From NCBI GenBank assembly GCA_017459445.1, contig JAFUDJ010000005.1, positions 50,295 through 114,294 on the forward strand: DNA of 64,000 bases, in the 5' to 3' direction. The first letter of the stretch is position 1. Each line of letters opens with the position of its first letter. Below are positions 39,423 through 48,245 of the stretch, piece after piece. The notes beneath the pieces are model-generated. The model ran no database searches and was not told where the DNA came from. It worked only from the letters and a program-made list of their open reading frames with translations. This DNA is from Prevotella sp. Its GTDB lineage: Bacteria > Bacteroidota > Bacteroidia > Bacteroidales > Bacteroidaceae. The position numbers and the translations under genes are program-made.

Positions 39423-40370
39423 TCAACTTAGCTCCAGCATTCTTTCTATGGGTCGCACAGCGTCAGCAGCTATCGCAGGGTCTATCTCTATCTGCTGGCA
39501 TTCATCCCTTAGGCACTGATAAACCTTTTCCAGCGTGTTCAGCTTCATATACTGACACTCGTTGCATGAGCATTCCAAGCCGCTCTCGCTGATTTCCGGC
39601 GGAACAGGAATAAACTGCTTGTCAGGACACGTGCGCTGCATCTCGTGCAAAATACCGGCCTCTGTAGCCACGATAAACTGCGTCGCACGGTTTTCCCGTG
39701 CATATCGCAGCATGTCCGCCGTACTGCCTTTGACGTCGGCTAAAGCCAACACAGGACCCTTACACTCCAAGTGTGCCATCACCACGGCATCAGGATACTG
39801 TGCCTTGAGCTCCGTTATTTTGGCCACGGAGAACCGTTCATGCACGTGACAACCACCGTTCCATAACAGCATCTGACGGCCTGTTACCTCGTTGATATAG
39901 TTGCCCAGATTATAGTCAGGACCGAAAATCAGCTTCGCATCCTTAGGCAACTGGTCGACCACCTTCTTGGCATTGCCGCTGGTAACGACGACGTCCGTCA
40001 GCGCCTTCACGGCAGCAGTGGTATTGACATACGAGATAACCTGATAGCCAGGATGTTCGTCTTTGAATTTCTTCAGGTCTTCAGCCTTACAGGAGTCAGC
40101 CAGCGAGCAACCGGCATTGAGGTCAGGGCAGAGCACCACCTTGTCGGGCGACAGTAGCTTACACGTCTCAGCCATGAAGTGTACACCGCACATCACCATC
40201 ATCCGTGCATCCGTCTCGGCAGCTTTACGTGCCAGTGCCAAAGAGTCGCCAACGAAGTCGGCAATGTCCTGAACATCGCCAACCGTATAGTAGTGTGCCA
40301 GAATGATGGCGCCTTTCTCTTCGCATAATCTGCGTATTTCTTTTTTCAGCTCTTCAGTTTTCAACATCAT
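39423..40370 (-). CDS. nadA: Quinolinate synthase NadA
   Basis: NadA condenses iminoaspartate with dihydroxyacetone phosphate to quinolinate, the NAD precursor, using a 4Fe-4S cluster. The 315-residue length fits the short form. Motifs are AIILAHYYTVGDVQDIADFVGDS-type N-terminus (key part HYYTVGDVQDIAD), MCGVHFMAETCKLLSPDK, YVNTTAAVKA, HLECKGPVLALAD and CSCNECQYMKLNTLEK. Three cluster cysteines are expected in the CGVHFM, ECKGP and CNEC segments and all are present. No nadB or nadC is in the window. It lies 9 bp upstream of the DUF6056-like gene and is divergent from the SpoU methyltransferase across a 471-bp AT-rich gap. Confidence 0.95.
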   Translation of the reverse strand: MMLKTEELKKEIRRLCEEKGAIILAHYYTVGDVQDIADFVGDSLALARKAAETDARMMVMCGVHFMAETCKLLSPDKVVLCPDLNAGCSLADSCKAEDLKKFKDEHPGYQVISYVNTTAAVKALTDVVVTSGNAKKVVDQLPKDAKLIFGPDYNLGNYINEVTGRQMLLWNGGCHVHERFSVAKITELKAQYPDAVVMAHLECKGPVLALADVKGSTADMLRYARENRATQFIVATEAGILHEMQRTCPDKQFIPVPPEISESGLECSCNECQYMKLNTLEKVYQCLRDECQQIEIDPAIAADAVRPIERMLELS

Positions 40371-40841
40371 ATTATTATTATTTTATTCTTTCTTTTTCTT
40401 TTTAAAAAGAGAAATGTATAAGGATGATAGGGCGTTGATAAGTGCAAAACTTTCCGGCGTTTTTCTTGCTCATTAGTTTATCCACTCGTGGTCATGCCGC
40501 TTTTCACTACCGCTGTTAATGCTTTTTCCTTGATTATTAGTTTGATAAGTAGTTTATCCACAATTCTCTATTTCGGTGCAAAATTAATAAGTTTATATTT
40601 TTTTTTATCAAAAATCGGTGGAAAAATTACTGGTAACAGGTTAATTTATGCAGAAAATCCACCATCGGGTAGGGTAGTGGCAGGTTATTTTATCATAATT
40701 CACAAGTTATTAACAGACTTATGCACATAGTTATTCACAATTTTTTCGTACTTTTGAACTTCGGTCGAAATTACTCACGCTCGAAAATACTCAAATAAAT
40801 TTGGTATTTTGCTCACTTAATCGTAATTTTGCAGGTGGTTT
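40371..40841. other. AT-rich intergenic region with clustered DnaA boxes (candidate oriC)
   Basis: Three perfect TTATNCACA boxes occur: TTATCCACA (40554-40562), TTATGCACA (40719-40727) and TTATTCACA (40731-40739). Near-matches are TTATCCACT (40478-40486) and TAATTCACA (40696-40704). All are on the same strand. An AT-rich stretch (40580-40612) lies among them and could unwind. No gene is supported here; the one 80-codon ORF (40488-40730) overlaps the boxes and has no recognisable features. Two parS sites 13 kb away and mnmG nearby fit an origin-proximal location. Gene direction in the window does not point to an origin here, so this remains a candidate. Confidence 0.5.
40800..40831 (+). promoter_or_regulatory. 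Bacteroidetes-type promoter for the SpoU methyltransferase
   Basis: TTTG (40800-40803), 20-bp spacer, TAATTTTG (40824-40831). The ATG follows 10 bp later, so the leader is very short or absent. Confidence 0.75.
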
Positions 40842-41372
40842 ATGAGAAAGATACGTACCATAGAGATGCAGCGGCTGACGGTGGAGGAATACCGTAAGGC
40901 TGAGAAGCTGCCGCTGGTCGTCGTGTTGGACGATGTTCGTTCAATGTATAACATCGGCAGTGTATTCCGCACGTGTGATGCTTTCCGCGTGGAAGGCGTC
41001 TGTCTTTGTGGTATCTGTCAGACGCCACCGTCTACGGAAATCCATAAGACAGCATTAGGAGCTGAGGAAAGCGTCAGCTGGCGTTACTATAAAACAGCAT
41101 TAGAAGCGGTAGAAGAATTGCAAAATTTCGGCTATACGGTACTTTCTGTCGAACAGGTGGAACATAGTACCAAGCTGCAGACATTCGTGCCTCAGCAAGG
41201 CCGGAAATACGCCGTAGTGCTCGGTAACGAAGTAAAAGGCGTCCACCAAGAAGTAGTAGACGCCTCCGACGGCTGTTTAGAGATTCCACAACTTGGCACC
41301 AAGCACTCGATGAATGTCAGCGTCACCGCCGGGATTATTATCTACAAATTTGCCGAATCCCTAATTTTGTAA
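40842..41372 (+). CDS. SpoU/TrmH-type RNA 2'-O-methyltransferase
   Basis: The 176-residue protein is a SPOUT methyltransferase that uses S-adenosylmethionine to methylate a ribose in tRNA or rRNA. It contains the three SpoU motifs: SMYNIGSVFRTCDAFRVEG (motif 1), AVVLGNEVKGV (motif 2) and LEIPQLGTKHSMNVSVTAGI (motif 3), the knot that binds the cofactor. The short length with no N-terminal substrate-binding extension resembles TrmL/TrmH-like stand-alone enzymes, but the target nucleotide cannot be assigned. It is a single-gene unit: divergent from nadA across the candidate origin and convergent with the LRR gene, 6 bp away. Confidence 0.88.
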   Translation: MRKIRTIEMQRLTVEEYRKAEKLPLVVVLDDVRSMYNIGSVFRTCDAFRVEGVCLCGICQTPPSTEIHKTALGAEESVSWRYYKTALEAVEELQNFGYTVLSVEQVEHSTKLQTFVPQQGRKYAVVLGNEVKGVHQEVVDASDGCLEIPQLGTKHSMNVSVTAGIIIYKFAESLIL

Positions 41373-41378
41373 CATAGT

Positions 41379-43769
41379 TTATTTTACCATAACCTTGCGT
41401 ATTGTTCCATCACTCATGCGAATAATGTTTATACCTTTCTTCGGAGTATTCAGACGATAACCGCGCAAGTCGTAGCGTACTTGCTCCATAATCGGAGAAG
41501 CTATTTTAAGTTCTTCTACTCCATTTGTGTTTGTATTTGTTCTGAATAACTTTGTTTCACCATAGAAAGTCTCGTTTTTTGAGGTTGTTACAAAAGCTAC
41601 ATAACAATAATCTAAATCGTAGTCAAGATTTGTAAGTAGAGCTTTCATTACCTGACCTGTAGCTTCCACTGTCATAGCATTGCTAGGTATTTCATTATTA
41701 GTAGATGTACTCCGTGCATTGACTGTCTGCTTCCAGTATTTAAAACCTTGTTGCGCCACGTTGTCTGTGCCTCGCATAACATAGCCTTTTACTTCTGCTG
41801 TATTACCTTCTATATTCGCTGTAGCATAGGTATGTACGGTTGGCTCAAAATATGAAGTGTTCGAAGGGTCGAAACCTACCCAATTGCCATAGTATCGGTT
41901 GCCGCTACTCGACTCATAGTATGGACGTACTCGCCATAATTTTTCAGCATTTAGGTTATGGATATAGCCTTCCATAGTCCCCTCATAGAGATAACCCGTT
42001 CCACTATTCGAAGCAAAGTCATCAGGCCAGTCAGTCCTTCGCCACTCAAAGCCAACATTATCCTCATCATCATCAATGTTTGAAGAAGCAGAGACTATCA
42101 CGTTGCCCATTGAGATTACCTTTGGCTGTAGAGTTGTAAATGTTAGACAATCAGTATTGAAGGTTACATCTTTTTCAACCATTCCTCCTTCATTGAAGGT
42201 AACCTTAAAGCGTAGGGTATTTGATGATTCTGGGATAAGTCCCGTTACTTTTATATTGTTTGACTTGTAGTCATTCTCTTTAAAGCCCCAACTTTCTACT
42301 GTAGCATCTATTAGGTTTGTCAGAGTTCCCTGCAAGGTTGCAGTTGTAGCTGTAATATTGCTAACCTCAACGGTAGCATTAACGGCTTGAGTTTGAAAAG
42401 TTTCATTTTTGGTGAACCTGCTATTATCATCAGTTATTAAAATATAACTGACGTTTTTGGTCTCACCTGGTGGAAGCCCTGTAATAGTAACCTTGTCTCC
42501 AGCACCATAATTGTCGAATCCGGCAAACCGTACCGTTGCATCACCTGTATTGCACTTAGCTTCAACTGTAAGAGTAGTATTTGTACTCTTTTCTAAATTT
42601 AGGGATATATAACAATACAATGTTTCTGCAGTGATAGAGCCATTCAGTTCCAAATTTCCATAGTTTCCTCTTGCATATACTGTATATTGTTTTCCTGGTG
42701 ATAAATTTGTGAGTTGGACTTTACTGTTAACAGGCGTGTATGTTTGTCCATTAAAGATAATCTCTTGGTTCGAAAGCATATCATCGGTCGCTAAAGTGAT
42801 GGTTGTCTGTGTTGTACCTGACAGCTTAAAAGCGTTGTTAATTTGAAGATTATTCCATCCACTAGCCTTTTTGTAACTTTCTGAGTATTCTGCGGGAACG
42901 ATGCCTATTGCTTTTGGAAAAGTGTTACTATAGGCCAAAGGTGGCACTTCGCGGTTGCAGAAAACTAAATTGAGACCCGTACAGCCATAGAATGCATTTT
43001 CACCGATGCTATTTACACTTTCAGGAATAGTGATGCTCGTCAAACCAGTACAGCCGTAGAATGCATTTCTACCGATGTAATTTACACTTTCAGGAATAGT
43101 GATGCTCGTCAAACCAGTACAACGACTGAATGCGTCGGAAGCTATAGCAGTAACGTTATTATGTATGGTTACAGAAATAAGACCCGTACATCCGGTGAAA
43201 GTATATTCTTTAATTCTATTAATACTTTCTGGAATGGTAACATTGGTTATTTCTTCTCCATTTATATAGAGATGTTGAGCATAAAGCAAAGGATTGGAAT
43301 ATATCCCACCATCCAAAGAAGAACCAAAGGTGATATTGCATAAGCTCTCTATACTGCCAAATTCTGCTTTAGCCAGTTTTGTACAGTAATAGAACGCATA
43401 GCCTTTAATTTCGCGTACACTCTCAGGAATAGATATGGAGGTAAGATTGATGCAGTTGTAGAACGCTGCTCGGCCGATCAAGGTAACATGTTGAGGTATG
43501 ACGACAGATTCAATACGATAGTGGTTTTCAAATGCTTTTTCATCAATATATTCCACATTGTAAACGACACCATTGTATATAACTGTTTCAGGAATTATGA
43601 CAGAACTTATATTAGGTCCGTTTACTACAGATGCGAAGTTTCTATCGCTATATTGATATAAATCATAGGTAAAATCGTCAATACGAATATAATAATAGTT
43701 GGCAAAGCTACTCATTCCCATCAATGTGAACAGGAGGAGTAGGAAACTTTTCAGATAAAAATATTTCAT
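41379..43769 (-). CDS. BspA-like leucine-rich-repeat surface protein
   Basis: The 796-residue protein starts at 43769 (MKYFYLKSFLLLLFTLMGMSSFA, a signal peptide). The N-terminal third has LRR_5-type 23-residue repeats (ITIPESVNYIGRNAFYGCTG, ITIPESVNSIGENAFYGC) like BspA adhesins of oral Bacteroidetes, which bind host matrix or other bacteria. Two of the repeats are nearly identical at the DNA level over 69 bp, so copy number can change. Fibronectin-III-like domains follow (ATVEVSNITATTATLQGTLTN). The tail YDLRGYRLNTPKKGINIIRM is the short sorting-like C-terminus. The gene is AT-rich. Adhesion is inferred from the family. Confidence 0.82.
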   Translation of the reverse strand: MKYFYLKSFLLLLFTLMGMSSFANYYYIRIDDFTYDLYQYSDRNFASVVNGPNISSVIIPETVIYNGVVYNVEYIDEKAFENHYRIESVVIPQHVTLIGRAAFYNCINLTSISIPESVREIKGYAFYYCTKLAKAEFGSIESLCNITFGSSLDGGIYSNPLLYAQHLYINGEEITNVTIPESINRIKEYTFTGCTGLISVTIHNNVTAIASDAFSRCTGLTSITIPESVNYIGRNAFYGCTGLTSITIPESVNSIGENAFYGCTGLNLVFCNREVPPLAYSNTFPKAIGIVPAEYSESYKKASGWNNLQINNAFKLSGTTQTTITLATDDMLSNQEIIFNGQTYTPVNSKVQLTNLSPGKQYTVYARGNYGNLELNGSITAETLYCYISLNLEKSTNTTLTVEAKCNTGDATVRFAGFDNYGAGDKVTITGLPPGETKNVSYILITDDNSRFTKNETFQTQAVNATVEVSNITATTATLQGTLTNLIDATVESWGFKENDYKSNNIKVTGLIPESSNTLRFKVTFNEGGMVEKDVTFNTDCLTFTTLQPKVISMGNVIVSASSNIDDDEDNVGFEWRRTDWPDDFASNSGTGYLYEGTMEGYIHNLNAEKLWRVRPYYESSSGNRYYGNWVGFDPSNTSYFEPTVHTYATANIEGNTAEVKGYVMRGTDNVAQQGFKYWKQTVNARSTSTNNEIPSNAMTVEATGQVMKALLTNLDYDLDYCYVAFVTTSKNETFYGETKLFRTNTNTNGVEELKIASPIMEQVRYDLRGYRLNTPKKGINIIRMSDGTIRKVMVK

Positions 43770-43809
43770 AAGTTTTGTAAAAAAGGACGGAACTGCTCTG
43801 CTGCTTTTC

Positions 43810-43929
43810 CTCCTTGAAGGCACCGCCAAGTAGCCTCTGCATAGAAAAGTGCAAACATTTCACGCCCTACAGCGTGAACCTGTCATCACTTGTTCTCATG
43901 CTATAAATCTTGGCGGATTTTTCAAGGAG
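43810..43929. repeat. Foldback element with terminal inverted repeats, near the RAYT gene
   Basis: Ends CTCCTTGAAGGCACCGCCAAG (43810) and its inverse at 43909-43929 match at 17 of 21 positions, and a palindrome TTCACGC-CCTACA-GCGTGAA (43859-43878) is at the centre. The remainder of the gap to 44242 holds two 60-80-codon ORFs without recognisable features, and nothing else I can support. Confidence 0.55.
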
Positions 43930-44242
43930 AGAACAAGGACTCTAAGTCCAAGTTATATCAAAAGGTCTTGTTTGAGCAGAAACGTCGGGTTAAACTTGTT
44001 TTTATTGGTTATTGTCGTGGACATCTGCATCCACAAACTAGGGCGTATGGAGCTTGGCACACATACGTTTATTAGTTCCCCGTGAGCGTTTTACTCGTTC
44101 TATCTATTGTACTGTCTGTTTCTTGTTAATAGGGTTTTAAAGGGTTCAACAATCCGTTTATCGTTATAATTTGTTGCAAATATACAATGTTTTTCTCTTT
44201 TTTCCAAATATATGGCTAATTTTTTGTTTGTCGGTTAACAAA

Positions 44243-45310
44243 TCATTGACAGATTTCAGCGGCGATGTCATTCAGTTTTAGGCATCGCTGTCGCATGTTT
44301 TCTATCTTCTCATTCTGCCAAGGGTAGGGACTAATCATGAGCAGACGGCCTTCAGCACAAGCCATGAGATAGTGGGGTTGAGGCTTGAAAAATGGCGGAA
44401 AGCCTTTTAATAATAGGACAATGAGTGGTAGTCGCGCTTCTAAAATGGCTGTGGCAATCTGTTTTTCACCAGGACTGATGCAAGGAGAGACGATAACGGC
44501 ACCTTGTTGTGCAGCATTCAAGAAGTACTTTTTACGTTCTTCAATTTCATTTTGATAGAGGTGTCGTGAGCATTGTACTTGTAGTTTGAATGGTTTTTCG
44601 AGAAGGGTCGTATTGCCCATAGCTTCCATTTCAAGACCTGCTATGGTCAGTTTGCCTAAAGGTTTGAAATATTGAGGGTGGGCTTGTTTCAATAGAAGGC
44701 GACGGGGGTTGTCGTCAAGGTAGTTTAGCATGCGCTGAAGTTGGCCTTCCTGCAATAGGATGCGGTCGTTGTACCCTGGCTCCCAGAGAACGCCTTGAGG
44801 ATTTTTTGACTGAGGCAATGCCTCAGTGTACCTAACAGCTAATTCCTCATTGTGCTGAATGGTGGGATTTAGTTCAGTAGATGGCGACATTGTCGCTGTT
44901 ATAACGCCCAGTTCCCGTGCTGCCTTTCTAGTACCGGCCTTGAAGCCATTGATGATAGTTCCCAAGTGTCGAGGCATGTTTTCTTTGACATAGAGGACAC
45001 CATGAATATGGTCAGGCATGATGCAAATCTTAATAACACTCACCTCAGGGTAGTGAGCTGGAATGCTCTGCCAGCATTCTTTTACCTTTTCTCCTAATGT
45101 GGACAGCATAATCCGTGGTTTATCGTTATCTTCTGTAAGCATAGGGTTGCCCTTTAGGGTGCCGAATAATGGCAACCGGTTCTCAGTGGCCATCGTAATC
45201 ATGTAGATGCCTCGTTCAGTATAGTCGTGCTCATCGCATCGGCGCTTCATCGAGGGTTTCTTTTCTTGCTTTTTTGACCACTCAATGTGCCTTTTCTTTC
45301 TTTCATCCAT
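44243..45310 (-). CDS. REP-associated tyrosine transposase (RAYT, Y1/IS200-like) with C-terminal SLOG/DprA-like domain
   Basis: RAYTs are single-copy Y1 transposase relatives linked to the spread of short palindromic REP elements. The start at 45310 (MDERKKRHIEWSKKQEKKP) avoids overlap with polA. The Y1 domain (about 25-210) has ERGIYMITMATENRLPLFG, the metal-binding HUH-type pair in MPDHIHGVLYV, a helix MPRHLGTIINGFKAGTRK and the probable nucleophile Tyr in EPGYNDRILLQEGQL. The C-terminal 130 residues (KKYFLNAAQQGAVIVSPCIS, then GEKQIATAILEARLPLIVLL and ACAEGRLLMISPYPWQNEK) look like a SLOG/DprA-type nucleotide- or DNA-binding fold; this is unusual for a RAYT and rests on pattern only. Two 27-bp palindromes are inside the gene, between HUH and Tyr, and one lies 33 bp upstream. 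No flanking IS ends were found. Confidence 0.8.
   Translation of the reverse strand: MDERKKRHIEWSKKQEKKPSMKRRCDEHDYTERGIYMITMATENRLPLFGTLKGNPMLTEDNDKPRIMLSTLGEKVKECWQSIPAHYPEVSVIKICIMPDHIHGVLYVKENMPRHLGTIINGFKAGTRKAARELGVITATMSPSTELNPTIQHNEELAVRYTEALPQSKNPQGVLWEPGYNDRILLQEGQLQRMLNYLDDNPRRLLLKQAHPQYFKPLGKLTIAGLEMEAMGNTTLLEKPFKLQVQCSRHLYQNEIEERKKYFLNAAQQGAVIVSPCISPGEKQIATAILEARLPLIVLLLKGFPPFFKPQPHYLMACAEGRLLMISPYPWQNEKIENMRQRCLKLNDIAAEICQ
44805..44831 (-). repeat. 27-bp palindromic element inside the RAYT gene (first)
   Basis: Inner arms ACTGAGGCA and TGCCTCAGT are perfect around a central A; outer bases partly match. It encodes YTEALPQSK just before the Tyr region. Confidence 0.75.
44877..44903 (-). 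repeat. 27-bp palindromic element inside the RAYT gene (second)
   Basis: GCGACATTGTCGC core with decayed outer arms, encoding VITATMSPS. It lies only 45 bp from the first copy. Confidence 0.65.
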
Positions 45311-45342
45311 GATTTTTTCCTTTGCTTTGGTTGGGTGGGCGG

Positions 45343-45369
45343 GTAGACGGCGACAATGTCGCCGTTTAC
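45343..45369 (-). repeat. 27-bp palindromic element just upstream of the RAYT gene
   Basis: Arms GTAGACGGCGACA and TGTCGCCGTTTAC around a central A match at 12 of 13 positions. It lies between the RAYT start and the polA stop, the position where RAYTs usually carry their cognate REP. Confidence 0.8.
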
Positions 45370-45389
45370 ACGACAGGAGCGACAGGAGG

Positions 45390-48155
45390 TTAGTGGGCCT
45401 CAAGCCAGTTGTTGCCAAAGCCGGAGTCGGCTACTAAGGGGACGCACATTTGGAAGGCGTTTTGCATTTCTTCGATGACGATGCGCTCCACCTTTTCCTT
45501 TTCTTCAGGGTAGACGCTGAAGTTCAATTCGTCATGAACCTGGAGAATCATCTTGCTCTTGATGTTTTCCTTTTTGAAGCGCTCGTAGATATGTATCATG
45601 GCTACCTTGATGATGTCGGCAGCGGTACCCTGGATAGGTGCGTTGATGGCATTGCGCTCGGCAAAACCGCGAACGGTGGCGTTGGCGGAGTTGATGTCCG
45701 GCAGGTAGCGGCGACGTCCGAATAGGGTAGTGACATAGCCTTTCTGGCGTGCTACTTCCTTCGACTGTTCCATATAGTCGTGAACCTGTGGGAAGGTCTC
45801 GAAGTATCCGTCAATCAGCATCTTAGCTTCATCGCGCGGAATATCCAAGCGCTCGGCTAATCCAAAGACGGTGATGCCGTAGATGATGCCGAAGTTGGCA
45901 CGTTTCGACTTGGTACGTTCGTCGCGCGTCACTTCGTCAATCGGCTTCTTATAGATGTTGGCAGCCGTTGCCGCATGCAGGTCCTTGCCCTCGCGGAACA
46001 CACGAATCATGTTTTCATCCTTTGAGAGATGAGCCATCACGCGCAATTCTATCTGACTATAATCGGCTGAAAAAAACAGACAACCAGGTTCTGGTATGAA
46101 GGCTTTGCGAATCTCCTTTCCATCCTCGCCGCGAATAGGAATGTTTTGCAGGTTAGGGTCGGAAGATGAAAGCCGGCCAGTAGCTGTTATCGTCTGGTTA
46201 AACGAGGTATGGATATGACCTGTTCGCGGATTTATCAGTTTTGGAAGTGCTTCGATATAGGTGCCTATGAGTTTCTTCAATCCTCTGTGTTCCAAGATGT
46301 CAGCAACGATTTCGTGCTTATTGCGTAGCTGTTGCAGCACTTCCTCCGAGGTGACATATTGTCCTGTCTTGGTTTTCTTGGCTTTCTCAACGATTTTCAG
46401 TTTATTGAAGAGTATTTCGCCAACCTGTTTAGGCGATGCGATATTGAAATGTTGACCGGCCAATTCATAGATGCGCTGTTCGATGTCGTTCATTCTCGCT
46501 ATGAATTGTTTTGACGTTTCAGCCAGCGATTCCGTGTCAAGACAGACACCATTCATTTCCATCTCGGCCAGGACAGGCATGAGCGGCATCTCTATCTGAT
46601 AGAAGAGCTCTTCGCATTCGTGCTTTTTCAATTCCGGCTCCAGTTTGTTTTTCAGCTGTAGCGTGATGTCGGCATCTTCGCAGGCATATTCATAGACGAG
46701 GGTAGGGGAGAGGTCGCGCATGGAGCGCTGGTTCCTGCCTTTCGGTCCGATAAGCTCATCTATGTGTATGGTCTTATAGTGCAGATACACCTCGGCCATG
46801 TAATCCATATTGTGTCGGAGCTCGGGTTGAATAAGGTAGTGAGCTATCATCGTGTCCCACATCTTTCCTTTCAACTCGACATCATAGTTGTGCAACACCT
46901 CAAGGTCGTACTTCAGGTTCTGTCCGATTTTCAAAATCCGAGGGTCTTCATACAGCGGTTTAAAGATGTTAACAATTCGCAACGCTTCTTCACGTTCGGC
47001 AGGAATAGGCACATAAAACGCCTCGTGTTCTTTTATCGCGAACGACAAACCTACCAATTCTGCGTCGATGGGCGACGTTGAAGTGGTCTCCGTGTCTAAA
47101 ACGAGAAAATCGTTTGTCATGAAAAAATCATAAAGTTTTCTCATTTCTTCCTCATTTTCAACGAGTTTGTACGTGTGAGGCACTGATTTTAACGTCTCAA
47201 AACTCGAAAATTCTGCCGCTTCCGGCCCTTCGGGCGCAAATTCTGCAAATAAATCGAGTTGTGCGTTAGCGGGTTTTATTACTTTTTCAGTTTTTTTAAG
47301 AATCTTATTGGCAAGGGTCTTAAACTCCAAATCTTCGAGTAGTTTTCCAAGTTCTTCCTTGTTAGGTTCCGAAACTTTCAGTTCGTCCATTCGGAGTTCG
47401 ATGGGCACATCGGTCTTGATGGTTGCCAGAAACTTCGACATGCGGATGTCCTCCACGTGTTCTTCTATTTTTTTCTGCAGGGCTCCCTTGATTTCAGTTG
47501 TCCTTGCTAACATCTCTTCGATGGAACCGAATTGATTGATAAGTTTTACGGCCGTCTTCTCACCCACGCCGGGACAGCCGGGGAAGTTGTCGGCTGAGTC
47601 GCCCATCAGCGCCAGGAGGTCGATAACGGCTTTTGTCGATGGAATGGCGTATTTACTCTTCACTTCCTCCGTACCCATGACCTCATAGCCGCCGCCATGT
47701 CGCGGCCGGTAGATGAAGACATGTTGTCCCACCAGCTGCCCATAGTCTTTATCGGGTGTCAGCATATAGGTGTCGATACCCTGCTCTCCGGCCTTGGCGG
47801 CCAGTGTTCCTATAACGTCGTCGGCTTCAAAGCCGTCCACTTGGAGGATGGGAATGTTCCATGCTTTCAAGATATCCTTGATGATAGGCACTGACAGTCG
47901 GATATCCTCCGGCGTGGCTTCGCGTTGTGCCTTATAGGCAGGGTAGGCTTCTGAGCGGAAGGTGGGGCCGTGCGGGTCGAAGGCCACGCCTAAGTGTGTG
48001 GGTTGTTCTTTGGTCAGCACTTCCTGCAATGTGTTCAGAAAGCCCATGATGGCACTTGTATTGAGACCTTTCGAGTTGATACGCGGATTCTTGATGAATG
48101 CATAGTAACTGCGGTAGATGAGCGCATAGGCGTCAAGTAGAAACAATTTATTCAT
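45390..48155 (-). CDS. polA: DNA polymerase I
   Basis: Pol I fills gaps in repair and replaces RNA primers. The 921-residue protein has the full three-domain layout. The 5'-3' exonuclease includes LLDAYALIYRSYYAF, DGFEADDVIGTLA and GDSADNFPGCPGVGEKTA. The 3'-5' exonuclease keeps its acidic residues in VLDTETTSTSPID, so proofreading is probably active. The polymerase domain has motif A (DYSQIELRVMAHLS), motif B (KRANFGIIYGITVFG) and motif C (LQVHDELNFSV). It is divergent from the polyprenyl synthase gene. A minus-strand TAATTTTA-like element about 30 bp upstream may be the promoter. The RAYT gene follows it on the same strand, 79 bp away. Confidence 0.97.
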   Translation of the reverse strand: MNKLFLLDAYALIYRSYYAFIKNPRINSKGLNTSAIMGFLNTLQEVLTKEQPTHLGVAFDPHGPTFRSEAYPAYKAQREATPEDIRLSVPIIKDILKAWNIPILQVDGFEADDVIGTLAAKAGEQGIDTYMLTPDKDYGQLVGQHVFIYRPRHGGGYEVMGTEEVKSKYAIPSTKAVIDLLALMGDSADNFPGCPGVGEKTAVKLINQFGSIEEMLARTTEIKGALQKKIEEHVEDIRMSKFLATIKTDVPIELRMDELKVSEPNKEELGKLLEDLEFKTLANKILKKTEKVIKPANAQLDLFAEFAPEGPEAAEFSSFETLKSVPHTYKLVENEEEMRKLYDFFMTNDFLVLDTETTSTSPIDAELVGLSFAIKEHEAFYVPIPAEREEALRIVNIFKPLYEDPRILKIGQNLKYDLEVLHNYDVELKGKMWDTMIAHYLIQPELRHNMDYMAEVYLHYKTIHIDELIGPKGRNQRSMRDLSPTLVYEYACEDADITLQLKNKLEPELKKHECEELFYQIEMPLMPVLAEMEMNGVCLDTESLAETSKQFIARMNDIEQRIYELAGQHFNIASPKQVGEILFNKLKIVEKAKKTKTGQYVTSEEVLQQLRNKHEIVADILEHRGLKKLIGTYIEALPKLINPRTGHIHTSFNQTITATGRLSSSDPNLQNIPIRGEDGKEIRKAFIPEPGCLFFSADYSQIELRVMAHLSKDENMIRVFREGKDLHAATAANIYKKPIDEVTRDERTKSKRANFGIIYGITVFGLAERLDIPRDEAKMLIDGYFETFPQVHDYMEQSKEVARQKGYVTTLFGRRRYLPDINSANATVRGFAERNAINAPIQGTAADIIKVAMIHIYERFKKENIKSKMILQVHDELNFSVYPEEKEKVERIVIEEMQNAFQMCVPLVADSGFGNNWLEAH

Positions 48156-48218
48156 AGTAGTTTTCTGAATTTTCGTGTAAAATTACAAAAAAAATGGTGA
48201 CTATCCAATTATTTTCAC

Positions 48219-48226
48219 TAATTTTG
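48219..48226 (+). promoter_or_regulatory. -7 element of the polyprenyl synthase promoter
   Basis: TAATTTTG 19 bp before the ATG; the -33 TTTG partner is not clear. Confidence 0.55.
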
Positions 48227-48245
48227 CACGAAAATATTACTTGTC

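Noticed and set aside
40488-40730. 80-codon open frame in the nadA-SpoU gap
   Set aside because: It runs through the DnaA boxes and an AT-rich tract, has no recognisable domain and no promoter placed for it; better seen as noncoding.
43849-44085. Two overlapping frames of 61 and 78 codons between the LRR gene and the RAYT gene
   Set aside because: They overlap each other in different frames, and the first codons lie in a foldback element. No similarity could be recognised, although a remnant of a mobile element is possible.
44243-45310. Complete IS200/IS605 element around the Y1 transposase
   Set aside because: No paired subterminal hairpin ends, no TnpB and no second copy are visible; the association with dispersed palindromes fits a RAYT better.
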